Shown here piece after piece: positions 1 to 11,917 of a DNA stretch of 64,000 nt (position 1 is its first letter; the number at the start of each line of letters is the position of its first letter). The notes under the pieces are model-generated. The model was not told the origin of the DNA, made no database searches, and worked only from the letters and a program-made list of their open reading frames with translations. The position numbers and the translations under genes were made by a program. This DNA comes from Calendula officinalis (lineage: Eukaryota > Streptophyta > Magnoliopsida > Asterales > Asteraceae). The stretch covers positions 20,865,058 to 20,929,057 of the forward strand of contig OY970822.1 of assembly GCA_963853835.1 (NCBI GenBank), written 5' to 3'.

Positions 1-125
1 TTGGGTCGGGTCAAAACAGGTTCGGGTCGAAACGTGTCATGGTATCACCATTGACCCGTTTGAGATAAAACACAACCCAAAATTTAATTTAAAACTTGAA
101 CTTACATATTTTAGTTTGTATGCAG

Positions 126-1731
126 TATATAAACCCTATTGTTAGAAACTCAAGGCATCCATTAAAAGGGGACTTTTTATATGCAATAGAACGGGTTTTA
201 AAGCTTTCAGTTCCAAATTTATACGTTTGGTTCTGTATGTTTTACTGCTTTTTTCACCTTTGGTAAACAATCTAATCTCTCATTTATTCCGCTTAACAAA
301 TAATTAATTATATTACAAAGAATGCTGCCTGCTAATATAATTATAGGTTAAATATTCTTGCTGAAGTTCTTCGTTTTGGTGATCGTGAATTTTATAAAGA
401 TTGGTGGAATGCACAAACAGTTGATGAGGTAAGCTTTATGTCATTTTAGTATTCTTTTTTAAACTTTCATTTTAGTTTCTAATTTTGCTTTATGTGTCTC
501 TTTTTGTATTCATGCTGCTATTAGTACTGGAGGCTATGGAATATGGTAAGTTAAATATCAACTTTTAGGTTTTATTATTTTCTCCTATCATTTGCTGTAC
601 TTTTGGTTAAATTACTGGACACTATGAGATGAGTAACAACTTTTTTTTAATTGTTTGATGGTTTTTACTTCATAGAATAAACAAAGTATCCAAAGATATG
701 ATTGTTTCTTAAATAATTAAACTGTTTGTATTTATAAGTAATTTCCAAATTTGATATTGAACGAATCTGGATGCATATTTGAGTGGCCTATAAAGTTGTT
801 TCACTAGTTTGTTGACCTCTTTATACATAATCTATAAATTCTAAAAAGTTTCTTTTTTTTTTCTTTTTTTTTTGCAGCCAGTTCATAAATGGATTGTACG
901 TCACATATATTTTCCGTGCATACGCAGTGGAATACCTAAGGTAGTGTTTGGTTAATGGGTTTGAGTTGACATAATTAGGCATAACATAAACCCATACCGA
1001 TAGTGATTAATTTCAAACTGTTAAAAACAAACGCCCCTAAGTCTTGTGTTTGCATATTTGTATTGTAAAGTTGACACCCTTTGGATTCAGGCAGGTGCCC
1101 ATTTGATTGCATTCTTTATGTCTGCAGTTTTCCATGAGGTATATATATTACTTTTATATGCTAAAAAGATATACATATTACTCAACATTAACGTTTTGTT
1201 TAATTATTTTTTATTTTGCTTCCAGCTTTGTATTGCTGTTCCCTGCCACATTTTTAAGTTTTGGGCTTTCCTTGGGATCATGCTTCAGGTTACAATCTTT
1301 TCTTTTTCGCTCTATATAACCTAAATAAATCATTTTATACCAATTTTTTTTATTATTATAAAAGCTACTAGTATATAACATTTGCTTTCAAATTTACCAC
1401 ACTAATTAGTTATAAAGAAATTTGGAAAAATAATGTTTTGGGTACAATTTTTTTAACCCGCTTTTACATATTACATAAACCACTTTTTCTTCAACCTCTA
1501 TTTGGATCAGGTACCATTGGTGATGCTTACAGATTTCTTGCAACACAAATTTCAGAATTCAATGGTGCGTAAATCGCATTATATTTCATAAATAAATTTG
1601 TATTTAATTTTAATATAATTTTTCAGGTGGGAAACATGATGTTCTGGTGCTTTTTCTGTATTCTTGGTCAACCCATGTCTGTGTTACTCTACTACCATGA
1701 CTTGATGAATAGAAAAGTCAACACGAAATAA
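126..1731 (+). CDS. DGAT1: Diacylglycerol O-acyltransferase 1, C-terminal eight exons (5' part outside window)
   Basis: DGAT1 transfers an acyl group from acyl-CoA to diacylglycerol, the last step of triacylglycerol synthesis, in the ER membrane (MBOAT family). Exons seen: 126-262, 347-428, 525-545, 878-940, 1091-1138, 1226-1288, 1511-1564 and 1627-1731. All have GT donors and AG acceptors and the frame is kept throughout. Translated pieces match plant DGAT1: NSRHPLKGDFLYAIERVLKL, FGDREFYKDWWNA (the DAG/acyl-CoA signature region), PVHKWIVRHIYFPC, SAVFHE (holding the conserved MBOAT histidine), LCIAVPCHIFKFWAFLGIM, and a tail ending LLYYHDLMNRKVNTK. The segments are hydrophobic, as expected for the last transmembrane helices. 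The gene enters from the left edge, so start and promoter are not visible. Bases 1-125 are intron with GGGTCGGGTCAAAAC-type repeats common in plant introns. Confidence 0.96.
941..1035. mobile_element. Small MITE in a DGAT1 intron, directly at the donor site
   Basis: About 95 bp with imperfect inverted ends (GTAGTGTTTGGTTAA at the left; the right end reads GGGCGTTTGTTTTTAA on the other strand). CCTAAG occurs on both sides (935-940 and 1036-1041). The left copy is the end of the preceding exon, so the GT donor now in use lies inside the element. Confidence 0.45.
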
Positions 1732-3484
1732 AACTCCTTCCAACAACAAAAGATTCATTGCAATTAATTTTTGTAGGTAAGATTAATTAAAAAATATATA
1801 TATTTTTATACTTTCTTATATACGCTTTTGTATACGTGATTATCAGAAAGTCTTATATTTGATAGTAAAATTTTATATAAAAATACTTTTAAAATAATAA
1901 TTTATTTCGAATCAAATGCTGTATGTTTTTTCATGCGTAGGTACAAGTATAACCCGTTAACTGAACCGAAAAAACAAAAGTGAGATGCCCACTCTCCCTT
2001 TTGTTTCGGTTTACTTTAGTTGTTGGTGTACGTCTTTTTGTTGACTTTTTATTTTTTAATGGTTTATAATAATGATTCCATGGCGATAATATGGTCCATT
2101 CTGCATCGGATCCATAAAACTCCTCAATTACCTGACTCTTTTTTCTCCTTTTAATTCTTAAATTTAAATAATAATATTTTAATTTTAATATATTAATTAA
2201 GTTTATATATTCGAGTTTATAATTATATACATTGTAATAAATAATCCCTTGATACAGAAACTTAGATTGACGTGGTGGTTAGTAATATTAAAAATGTTCA
2301 ACTTGCAACTAGTCCAATGATTAAAATATGGGATTTGATTTGCAAATCGAATCTATTTTATCTTTAACAATTTTACTTACACACAACAAAAGATAAAATA
2401 ATACCCATGGTGTGCTAGTAAATTGTTATAAGGCAAATGGTTAGATAAATGACTTTCAGTTACCTTTATTAAATTCAACAGTTTGACACAGTAGTGTCAG
2501 TTGGAATTTGGTTCATTAGGTTTTAAATGTAAAAGAGTAATGTGGCGCGTGATAGGTATTTGACTTGAGTCACTATACCCACCACTTTTAGATCTCTCCC
2601 AACAGTACAAATGGCGTCAGCCCCTGACGGCTCAAAATTGGTGGTGACGGGTTGGTGGTGACGCCTGTTGGCAGAGGTCTTATAGACTATAAATAAATTC
2701 TAAGTCTATATAAATTTCATTTTATAGAAATATCCAAGTTAATTAATGTAATTACCTATATAAGTTACAACTTTTTATATAATATTAATAATAATTAATA
2801 ATGTTTAATTATGAATTATTTTTCATTCCTCTAATGTATATATTTAATTAAAAATTAAACAAAGGCCGCAATTTTTAAGAAAAAGATTATTTAAAGAAAA
2901 TATATTATCAATTTAGAAAAGACGGTAATTTCTATTCTAAATGACGATCGTCTTTTGAATAATAAAAGATTAGTGTGTAATGTCAATCATAACTAAAAAG
3001 TCAAGATATTAAAACAACTTTGTTTTTTGGATTTTAAATATAATATTCGATTTAATCATTTCATTAAAAGAATAATGAGGCAAAAATAAACATGTAAAAC
3101 AACACCGCGTCGTCTTATTGTTTGATTGTAAGATTTGATTATTTGAACCATCATTTCACGAAATAAAACATGTAAAACAAATTATAAAGCTCCCATTGCA
3201 ATATATAAACTTAAAAATCTATTATGAAAAATGCAAATTAAATCTATCAAATTATACATGACTTTATTATCTAATGCTTGATATTTAAAACTTATATTTT
3301 TATGTAATTAACTTTCAGGGTCTACTTTTTTATAACATGTAATCCTATTTATAGCAAGTTTTCTTTAAGTGATCGAGTTTTGCTCGTGATGTATTCAATC
3401 TAATTATTATCATGATTATTTCCTAATCTTCTTCTAATCATTTAATAAACATTTATATAAAGAAGAGAACAAACTTATAATATA
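1732..3484. other. Intergenic, AT-rich, downstream of DGAT1
   Basis: No coding exon recognised. Apart from one 89-bp MITE (listed separately) I see only AT-rich sequence with short homopolymers. Confidence 0.6.
2591..2679. mobile_element. 89-bp Tourist-like MITE, GACCNNTGCCAAC family
   Basis: Terminal inverted repeats GATCTCTCCCAACAG and, on the other strand of the right end, GACCTCTGCCAACAG. It is flanked by TTA on both sides, the target duplication typical of PIF/Harbinger elements. Smallest of four related elements in the window. Confidence 0.65.
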
Positions 3485-3797
3485 CTTCCTCCGTATCAAA
3501 ATAAGTGACACACTTTCCATTTTGGGGTGTATCAAAATAAGTGACACACTTTGAAAATTTTCCTTATTTGGTAAAAATAGTGGGACTCATACCCACTAAC
3601 TATCTACTTTAATAAAGTGAAATTATTCTTATACCCTTACTTTTACTTTTAAAACTCATTAATATCACTTTATTCAAGAAAAGTGGGACCCATTCTCAAC
3701 TAATTATGTACTTTAATATATTTTAACCTCTACTTTAATCTTTTACCTCAAAAAGCGTGTAAGTCAATTTGTGTCACTTATTTTAATACGGAGGAAG
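3485..3797. mobile_element. Stowaway MITE, 313 bp
   Basis: Inverted ends CTTCCTCCGTATCAAAATAAG with TA on both sides, as in Tc1/mariner-derived Stowaway elements. It has the same length and internal sequence as the copy at 38029-38341, in opposite orientation. Confidence 0.85.
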
Positions 3798-4076
3798 TAT
3801 ATAAGATCATTTCGAGTGACCCAATTTTCAAGATTTATCATTATACTTATTAATTTAATATTTGGGACTGGTATGTTTCTTAAGCTGGCAATCATTTATG
3901 GCATGTACATTCAAATTATGTTTTTCTTGCCTTTTGTTTAAAAAGGTAAAATCTAGCAATACGAATCATTTTAAGAGCTAACAGAAATTAAAGTAAAATG
4001 TACAACCATAGATTTTGAAACTTTAAAATACGAATTTTAAATAATCATACATGATACATAGTTACATACACACTAA

Positions 4077-4445
4077 GGGTGTTTGGGATTGCATATTAGA
4101 AATAGCTTATACATTTTCAAAATAATAATCAAATGATCAGCGATTACAAAACGTGATTATGAAAAATAGTTTTAATTATGCTGTTTGAAATCGCAATAAT
4201 CAGATAATCAGTTTTTTAGCATTTGGCAACTTGATTATTTGTTTAGTTAATATGTAAAATGCAAATAAACGATTTTCAAAATGCAATAATCACCTCCTAA
4301 CTTACTTTTTCAAACTCCATTTTAAAGGGTTCAAAACACAAATAATTAATTATTTCATACTTTTTATCAAACACTCATTTTAAATTATATTCGTTTTCAA
4401 AACGCAATAACCAGATATACTATCCAAAACACAATCCAAAAACCC
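4077..4445. mobile_element. MITE, 369 bp
   Basis: Inverted ends GGGTGTTTGGGATTG and CAATCCAAAAACCC, flanked by ACTAA on both sides. Internal CAGATTATTGCAATTTTGAAA-type inverted arrays resemble plant hAT-type MITEs. It lies about 320 bp upstream of the DUF3511 gene. Confidence 0.6.
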
Positions 4446-4765
4446 ACTAAAATATTTATACTTAAAAACCACATTTCAATAAAGTTTAAAATCGCAATAT
4501 TGCAACTTTTATGCTTTCTCGAAGGAATGAGCATCAAATAGATAGTATTAAAAATTTTAAAATAATAATATCACCTATAGAAGAAATTCCCATCTTTCGT
4601 CTCCACCGACGCAAACAGGCCGACTTTAAATTCACACAGAATCTCATTAGATTGATAGCTTATATACAACTTATGCTTTCTCTCTGTGTATACATACTTT
4701 TAGAGAGATAAAATAAGCTTTTAGAGAGAGAAAGTGGGAAGAAATCAAGAATCTTTCATACCCAA

Positions 4766-5125
4766 ATGGAAGATTTTAGATCCAAATCCTACAATGAAAA
4801 TGGTATGCAAATTCAGCCTTACAACTACAACAATAACAGCAACAACAACTCAAATTTTCAAGATTTCAGATGTTATAGTGCTTCTCATGCATCTTCTTCT
4901 CAAACCCAAATGGATCACAATAATAATCCAAAATTCAAGAACAAGTCAACAAATGGGTCAATGACAAAAAATTGGAGCTTTAATGACCCTGAAATGCAAA
5001 GGAAGAAAAGGGTTGCTAGCTACAAGGCTTATACAGTTGAAGGAAAAGTCAAAGGGTCAATAAAAAAGAGTTTTAGATGGATTAAAGATAAGTATTCCCA
5101 AATGGTTTATGGGTTGAGGTCATGA
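4766..5125 (+). CDS. DUF3511 domain protein
   Basis: Single-exon gene for a 119-residue protein. The N-terminal two thirds are low-complexity and rich in Asn, Ser and Gln (residues 15-70). The C-terminal part from about residue 75 carries the DUF3511 signature: DPEMQRKKRVASYKAY, then VEGKVKGSIKKSFRWIKDKY and a final VYGL. Such proteins are small, basic and plant-specific, with no established biochemical role; some are stress- or hormone-responsive. The start is the ATG before EDFRSKSY, since no upstream in-frame ATG extends the conserved part. A CTTATATAC element near 4659-4667 could be its TATA box. The gene converges on the EPFL gene, with about 480 bp between the two stop codons. Confidence 0.88.
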   Translation: MEDFRSKSYNENGMQIQPYNYNNNSNNNSNFQDFRCYSASHASSSQTQMDHNNNPKFKNKSTNGSMTKNWSFNDPEMQRKKRVASYKAYTVEGKVKGSIKKSFRWIKDKYSQMVYGLRS

Positions 5126-5604
5126 CCCGACCCGGATTTTTTTATTAAATATGGAAAGTTCATGTTTGATGTTTGGTTTTTGATCATGTTCATGTATGAT
5201 TTGATGTTTCTAACGGTGTTGCTGAGGTTTGTAATTGTGAAATAACGAGAAAGGTTCAATCTTTTTTTGGGTTCTTTTTTGTTGATATCATCGTGGTATT
5301 TTGTGTTTGATGTTTGGCTAGAATCATTTTTAAGGTTGTATGATGTTTGAATAGTGTTAATGTAACAGGGGTGTTTGTGTGAGCGTATTTTACAGTTTAT
5401 CGTGTTCATGTACTTTTAAAAGGCAACCGACGTAACTTAACAATGTTGTATACATTATATTTCAACTGTTTATTGAAGGTATTGTTTATTATCGTTGTTG
5501 TTAATGTTAATTAAAGAGTGTATAAGAAAAACTAAACCACGACATGATCCATTTCAAAGTCAAAATGATTAGGGGATATAAATGGAAAGAAAATTACAAA
5601 TTAA

Positions 5605-7225
5605 TTAAGGGTTAAAGAAAAAAGAGCCACACTTGCATTTCCAGCCTTCAGGTTCGTAATTGGCATATTGTGGTGCAACATGACGGGCAGTAGGAACTTG
5701 AATTGGGCTGCATGGTACGCACCCTCTACACTTGTGCACACATATGGGTGGTCTTGACCCCAGTCTACTTAATAACTCCTCTTCTTTCGATCTTCTACCA
5801 ATTCCCTATTTATAATTTTACAAAAATATAACAAAAAAAAACATAAATACCGTCTATCTTAAAATCTTCAAAATAGATTTATTATGTAAGGTTGTTTTTA
5901 TGATTTTCCTTTTAAATATTACATAATCTTAACAAGCCAACTACATAATCCTTCAAATATTAGATTATACCAAGTATATTACTTAGGCCTACTGTTTAGA
6001 CCTCGAATCAACATACCCCCATGAGATGGTGACATTCGTCATTTTTATTTTTATTTAATGTCATTATTTTGTTGGTAGGTTAATTTATAAAGTAATGATA
6101 CTTCTTTCTAACTTTTTTTATCCATATAACTACCCATTTGATTATGAAAAATGTTAAAATCAAGAAATAATCATATGAGGAAAAAAATTAATAAACTATA
6201 CATGTTTAAAAGTGAGTATACAGATGTGTAAAAATAAGAGATAGAAAGAAATATAATTTCTCTAATTTATCTATTTCTCTTGTTTAAAAACATGCGAGAT
6301 GGAAAATTGTACGATTCCAAAAATAATAGTAATATTTTCTTAATAATATTATGAGTTTGTCTAAACAAGTACACACATGAATAAAGAAACTCATTTTTTA
6401 GTTTCATTTTAAAAAATATACTTACAAAGATAGAATTAATTAATGTATACTAATTTTTTTTTTTTCATTCTGAAATCAAAGTTTTGGTGTACTTTAATAA
6501 AGTTTAGTACTATTAGTATGTATCATGTTAGACAATCCTATATACTACGAAATGACATGTATACAAACCAAAATGTTGTGAATTGTTAGAGATGAAATTT
6601 AATTGTATGAAAAAGTTATATTTAGAAGGAACGAAAGAAAATTTCAAATTCTTATTATCTAATCATATTTTTAAACTTTTTAAAGAAAATAGACAATAGA
6701 TGTTGTATGCCAAAATCCAACCGATTAAAAAAGTTACCCATCTTGACGGTTCGTTTTGACCCGTTATACATATGATCGACCCATCATTTTGCCACCTTAA
6801 TTTGTGTCTCTCTCAGTCGATCTGTCCTTTTTTAATTTTAGTTAAGTATAAACAATTTACTTGAATTACCTCTTGCATGACAAAAGGAGTCCGAGGAGAT
6901 TGCAAAATCTGGCCTGTAATAACGTTACCAATTAGTATTCTAATTGTGAAGAATTTAATCAATTTGTATATACTTAAAAACATGAAAATCCAGCAACAAT
7001 TTGCTACGTCTAATTTCTTGATTTCTTCACTAGCGATAAAAATGCAAACTTCATACTTTATGTGCATAATTAATAGACCATAAAATGTGAATATATAATT
7101 GACCACTTTGACTAACCTTGGTTAAGTTGACCATGTGAGGGTGCTAGATGCATATTTTTTGAAGATACCCAACTCATCATCATCAAATGGCAAACAGTTA
7201 TAAACAACCAAACTCTTCTATCCAT
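5605..7225 (-). CDS. EPIDERMAL PATTERNING FACTOR-like secreted peptide (EPFL), three exons
   Basis: Encodes a 117-residue precursor of a secreted cysteine-rich peptide; EPFL peptides act through ERECTA-family receptor kinases in stomatal and organ patterning. Exon 1 (7225-7117) gives a signal peptide: hydrophobic WLFITVCHLMMMSWVSS after MDRR. Exon 2 (6913-6870) encodes a short spacer ending TPFVMQE. Exon 3 (5805-5605) starts GIGRRSKEEELLSRLGSRPP and holds the mature domain, with cysteines in ICVHKCRGCVPC, the conserved EPEGWKCKC motif and a GSFFFNP end. Phases 1 then 0 fit exactly and every intron is GT-AG. An in-frame ATG 18 bp upstream (7243) is an alternative start. Six cysteines and the NYEPEGWKCKC end look most like the EPFL2 group or the EPFL4-6 group; the subgroup is uncertain. 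Confidence 0.9.
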
Positions 7226-7243
7226 TTCAGAGAGGGTTTGCAT

Positions 7244-7828
7244 GGGGGTAGTGCATAATGTATATGTATATCAGTATATGTATACATAATATGTATAGAT
7301 GATGGGAGGACAGAGACAAAAGGGGTTGTCAAACTGATGTTTGACTGCAAAATGTGCTGTATTTTCTAAATATGATATGACAAGTCAGATATGATAGTGT
7401 ACATTTATAGATAAGACATAAAATCTTGAAAGATGATGTTTTACACAGTGCATGAATAGTAGTAAATATAGCATTCTATTTGCATGAAATAGTGCAGCAT
7501 GCAATATCTCAGTTTGAAAAAACAGAATCCTGGAGGTTGAGTTGATATTTGTACGGCAATTGAAGGCCTACAAATACAATACCGTATATGATGATCTATC
7601 TACAGTATGCAAACTCCACATATTCAAAAAACATAAATCTGCTAAATAAATGTTGAACTGCTTCCAACCGTACACTAACTGACACTTGAGTTTTCAAATC
7701 AGGATCACATTAGTTGGCACTCGGCAGTCAAGAGAGACAAACTCATGCCAACTATTCCCCTTCACTTAGGCTGGCTGGGATGAGTACTATTTTGTGTGGT
7801 GTGGTCATAGGTAGCATCTGACCACAAC
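7244..7828. other. Upstream region of the EPFL gene
   Basis: On the minus strand, runs of GTATATGTATAC at about 7258-7290 sit where a TATA region for the EPFL gene would be. No other gene recognised. Confidence 0.4.
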
Positions 7829-7969
7829 ATGGAGGCAAAGGGAACACCACCTCCTCCACACTATAGTGGTTCTCGTGAAGAGGGAGTGGCCATAACCACA
7901 GAAGAGCACAGTTTGTTACGCACCAACAGGGCCGGCCCCAATATACGTCAGACTATGTGCAAAAATTAG
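7829..7969 (+). other. Short 46-codon ORF, possibly a truncated first exon
   Basis: Opens MEAKGTPPPPHYSGSREEGV and ends at a TAG. Its composition is protein-like (balanced codons, higher GC than the surroundings), but the downstream side breaks into AT-rich repeat sequence at GGGCCGGCCC. I do not recognise it. It could be the left-over start of a gene cut by a repeat, or chance. Confidence 0.25.
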
Positions 7970-8962
7970 AAAAGACCCCTAAACAATTATAGATATACAG
8001 ATATTAAAAATGACATAGTTTTAATGTTTTTTTTCTCTTGTGATATTTATTAACTTCTTTATCTAGAAAATCAATTATTTTAGTTTGTTAATTAAATTAA
8101 TGATCACAGTTAATTTTAATTTTTAAAACTTGTTAAAACTAAATTTTGATTTTATTATATTTATTGCATCTTGTGCATTTGAATGTACTAACAAATTGAA
8201 TAGAACGTTATTATGAAAAGATAATTTTATACTCCGTATATCTTTGATGCATCTAGTTTCACAGCAAAAAAAAAATGATGATTAAAAAACTTGAATATAA
8301 TACGTATATAATCCTTGACAAAAAAAAAAACTATACAATGTGTCATTGACAAGAATTAAACTCAAGCACTTCAGGACACAAGTAAGGGTGATTACAACTT
8401 GAACTGCAGCACAAATTTGTATTAATCCGGAGTCGTCTCATATATATCTACTTTACGCAGGGCCTGGGCATCAAAGTGGTATATGATTATTTTGACTCAA
8501 AGTTTCATAATAAAACCTTATTACACATTAATAAAGTTAATTTTTTACATTTTTAAGATATGTATTAAATGCATTTTTTTAGTTTTGATGGAAAGTTTAT
8601 GTTTGTTAATGCATACATCTAAACATGTGTCTATGGCCATATACACACGTAAATTATCTATTAAGACTGATATCTACAAAAATATACTTATATACCTATG
8701 TAACGCATACGACAATTTTAACCATAGTGTGGATTTTACTTATTAATTTTCACATTTAGAAGTACATTTTTGTACAATTTCGAACCTGATATGTTTTCTA
8801 TTTTATCCATATATATTCTCACTTGTACTTATAAACAATAAACAAACATACATATTGCACTTAAGTTATGATAAAACCAAAAACTGTATTTTTGTTGTAA
8901 CTAAACATATGCAGTCCCAATTTAAGAAATGGCAAAGGCGGTGTAAGAGCTAATACCAATTT
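7970..8962. other. AT-rich intergenic DNA
   Basis: No supported gene. The open frames here are stop-poor AT-rich runs without coding character. Confidence 0.6.
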
Positions 8963-9914
8963 TCATTAATAAAATACAATTACAATAAGGGAAATTGACG
9001 AATACGTTTACAAAAGATTGAAACAAAGTAAATAGAACAAACAATTACAAGGTTTTGTTTGAGTCTCGTGAGATTCACGATCCCCTTAAAATAGATTCGT
9101 TGTCTATTTCCCAGGGTAAAACAACCGAGTAGTTTTACACCACCGGATATAATCCAAGCCAGAACACTAACCAAAGTTTAGAGTGTTTTCTTTAAGAGAG
9201 AAAGTTGTGAAAGAAGAAGTAGGTGTAGAAGGTGTGTCTACAAATGAGACTCATTGTCTCCTTTTATAGTGTAGAATGTCAAGTGATGTTTAATCAAAAC
9301 ATTAAATGCATTCAATACAATTAAGCAAGAAATCAAAACAGTAATCTGCACTAATTGCAGAATTTTCGTAACTGTTCTGCTCAGTCCAGGAACTCAGTAT
9401 CAGACTGCTGCTGCGCAGATCAGTACTGCAGGAACTCAGTATGAGACTGCCTGCTGCGCAGGTCAGTATGAGAAAACTCAGTACCGAGGTGGTCGGTATT
9501 GACCAGTCAGTACGAGCACACTGCAGTGTCGACTAGATGCAAAAATTGACCCGCACGAGCCCGGAATTTCGGAGCTGCATTCGTGCCCGCAGGTTGCACA
9601 CGAGTAGGCGTTATAGGGTTTTAATTTTCCACACTACTTCCAACCTTATAAACCAACAAATGGTTTCATCTTTTTCCTATGTGGGATACTCTCCCACATC
9701 CCCCACTTCTAAGATTTCTTGTATCAAACACCCTACTTTGAGAGTCGATATCTCATTCACCACAACTCGACTTTGGACACGCTATATACCGTTGCGTAGC
9801 TCTCATATAGGAGAACACATAGCTACCAACCAATAACTATATATAACACATATATATATAATTATATAGGTCCAAAGTTGGTGAAAAATCATTTTATCAC
9901 GACTTTTTCCAACA
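8963..9914 (-). mobile_element. LTR of a copia-type retrotransposon with a primer-binding remnant
   Basis: Read on the minus strand it starts TGTTGGAAAAAGTCGTGAT and runs about 950 bp. It is followed directly by TTGGTATTAGCTC, close to the initiator-tRNA-Met primer-binding sequence of plant copia elements. A TATAAAAGG-like box is present near 9263. Two partial repeats of a unit containing GGAACTCAGTAT lie at 9389-9460. No second LTR or internal ORF is visible, so this is a 5' LTR with a truncated body. The inner boundary is approximate. Confidence 0.55.
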
Positions 9915-10058
9915 GGCGGTCAGAATGAACTAGTGATGGGTGATATTCTGTCGATTTTGAAGGAAGACAAGTCCCATAAACATGAATTCAAAGAGCCTGA
10001 AATCAGACATCACACTGAGAACAACAATGTGAAACGGACAAATTTAAGCTTGTACCAA
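9915..10058 (+). pseudogene. Orphan exon-like open frame next to the LTR
   Basis: Forty-eight open codons starting at the LTR edge (GGQNELVMGDILSILKED) and ending CAA before a GTAAAT donor-like site. It is hydrophilic and charged. It looks like an exon cut at its 5' side by the LTR insertion. I do not recognise the family. Confidence 0.35.
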
Positions 10059-10285
10059 GTAAATATTATATACTACTTTAAAAAAATTAATTAAGATTTT
10101 GCTAATATATCTACATTTTTTTGTTTGATTATTAAGACTCTTCCCGACAGTTGACTTTTAGGGTTTGATCGCGAGTTTGTTCACCAGCAGTGAGTTTAAT
10201 CGGAGTTTGTCATGTGTTTGGTCTGGAGAAAAAATATTGATGTGACACCCGTGATTAAAAATGGATTTGTTCACCATTACACTTA

Positions 10286-10567
10286 GGTGTTGTTTGATAG
10301 GAAAAAAATGATTAAGTACTGAATGATTCAACGGTCTGAATGATTAAGAGGTTTTGTATAAACTTGTTTTGAATGTGAGAAACTTCTTTATAAAAATTTT
10401 GACTGCTTAATGATTCAGCATATGTTCTAAGGAAGAATGATTCAGCAGCTTCTTGCTGTCCCATTCAGTATATACTTCATTCAGAAGCGCTAAACAAACG
10501 CACTGAATACTAAATGATTAAGCATTCAGCGATGAATGGTTTCATTAAGCTGCAAACAAACACAACC
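10286..10567. mobile_element. Tourist-like MITE, 282 bp
   Basis: Ends GGTGTTGTTTG and CAAACACAACC with TTA on both sides. The interior is built of repeated TGAATGATTAAG / CATTCAG inverted units. Confidence 0.65.
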
Positions 10568-11395
10568 TTAGTCTTACTTCATTAGCTAGTTTTGTCACAT
10601 TAATGTCAAATAAGCACTTATAAACTAACACGTCAACTGACACACATCTGCAACGATTCCTCCTTACTTCCCCATCGCTTATCTCGATTAACCGAGGAAG
10701 ACTCTAGCAAACCCCAAAAAACGAAGCAAGGAAATGTGTATTCTAACAGTGTCACTTTGTGACGCTTTTTTGGTTTCAACCGACATAAAGTCCCTTGGTG
10801 TTGGCCTAAGATATGGGTCGAGCTGGGGTTGCGTTTGGAAAACATCTTTTACTTTTGAAAATTTCAAAAATCAAATTTCAACATGGTTTAAACTTTAAAT
10901 ACTACTGTTTTTCCCCTTCTCGGATGGTTCCATCACACACATCCCCTTTTTAGTTACCAAGACAAAATGTGCTTGTTACAGGAGACTTTAATTATGTATT
11001 TGTTTTCTATATGACAAACTTATATAAACGCGTGCTTAATTTATTTTTATGCATAACAAACCTTTAACATGTAACAAATAACAATATACTTAGGCAACTG
11101 GCATATATTACAAATCTAATTCACACCGTTTGAATGAGTTACTTGAAAGCTTAAATCGACTTAACCTTGAAGAAGAGTTTTGTATTTTCACGACAAGATA
11201 TTTTTCACAACTTTTACTTCATACATAACATTGTGTAAGTTTTACACCAATTTGTACAACTATAACAAGAAGCTTCTCAACTGATACCAACATATTATTT
11301 CCACTTAGTTACATTCATTAAAAAGGCTACCATTTCTTTACTATTAATCGATTCACTTTTCATTTGTAATATTAAAAAAGAAAAGAAAAATCTAA
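10568..11395. other. Intergenic
   Basis: No gene recognised. GC is slightly higher at 10640-10830, but no conserved protein is visible in any frame. Confidence 0.5.
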
Positions 11396-11578
11396 GAAAA
11401 GTGTACCGGTAAGTTGTACAAAGGGCAATTCCAAAAGGCTGCCGTTATTTGTACTTGTGATGGTGAGACTGATTGGAACAATGAGAAGCAAATCTTGCAA
11501 TCCGATTTAACCAATTTCATTGCAGTCATCCGTAATGATTATTCTCAAAAGGCCCATAAATTTCTAACTTTTAGTTAA
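11396..11578 (+). other. Sixty-codon open frame without start codon, unrecognised
   Basis: Between two stops; reads KLYKGQFQKAAVICTCDGET then DWNNEKQILQSDLTNFIAVI. Amino-acid use is protein-like and it may be an exon left from a decayed gene. No Met start, no good acceptor, family unknown. Confidence 0.25.
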
Positions 11579-11917
11579 CAAAATTGTTTTTTTTTTTAAA
11601 TATATATCTTTTATTGAAATTACAAAAGATACTGAAATTGCTTTTGCCTGATTCATCTTTCTCGTCAATGGCCTGATTTTCAAAAGTAAATCTGCAAGGT
11701 TTCAGACTCTGAAACTCAAGTTAAATCTGCAAAGAGATGATATACTAAATTAACAAATAATATAAACAAAAGCCTTTTTTTTAATAATACATGAATACTT
11801 ACAATTCAGTTATATACAAACCTAAATCAAATGTCTAGCAATCTTTTGAGCATATTCGATTCCCTTTCACAATTGCCATCGGTAGGATTCTTCACGGTCA
11901 AAGTCGACTCATAACAG

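Noticed and set aside
5107..5409. Minus-strand 100-codon frame between the DUF3511 and EPFL genes
   Set aside because: It overlaps the DUF3511 stop and 3' UTR on the opposite strand, with no conserved motif.
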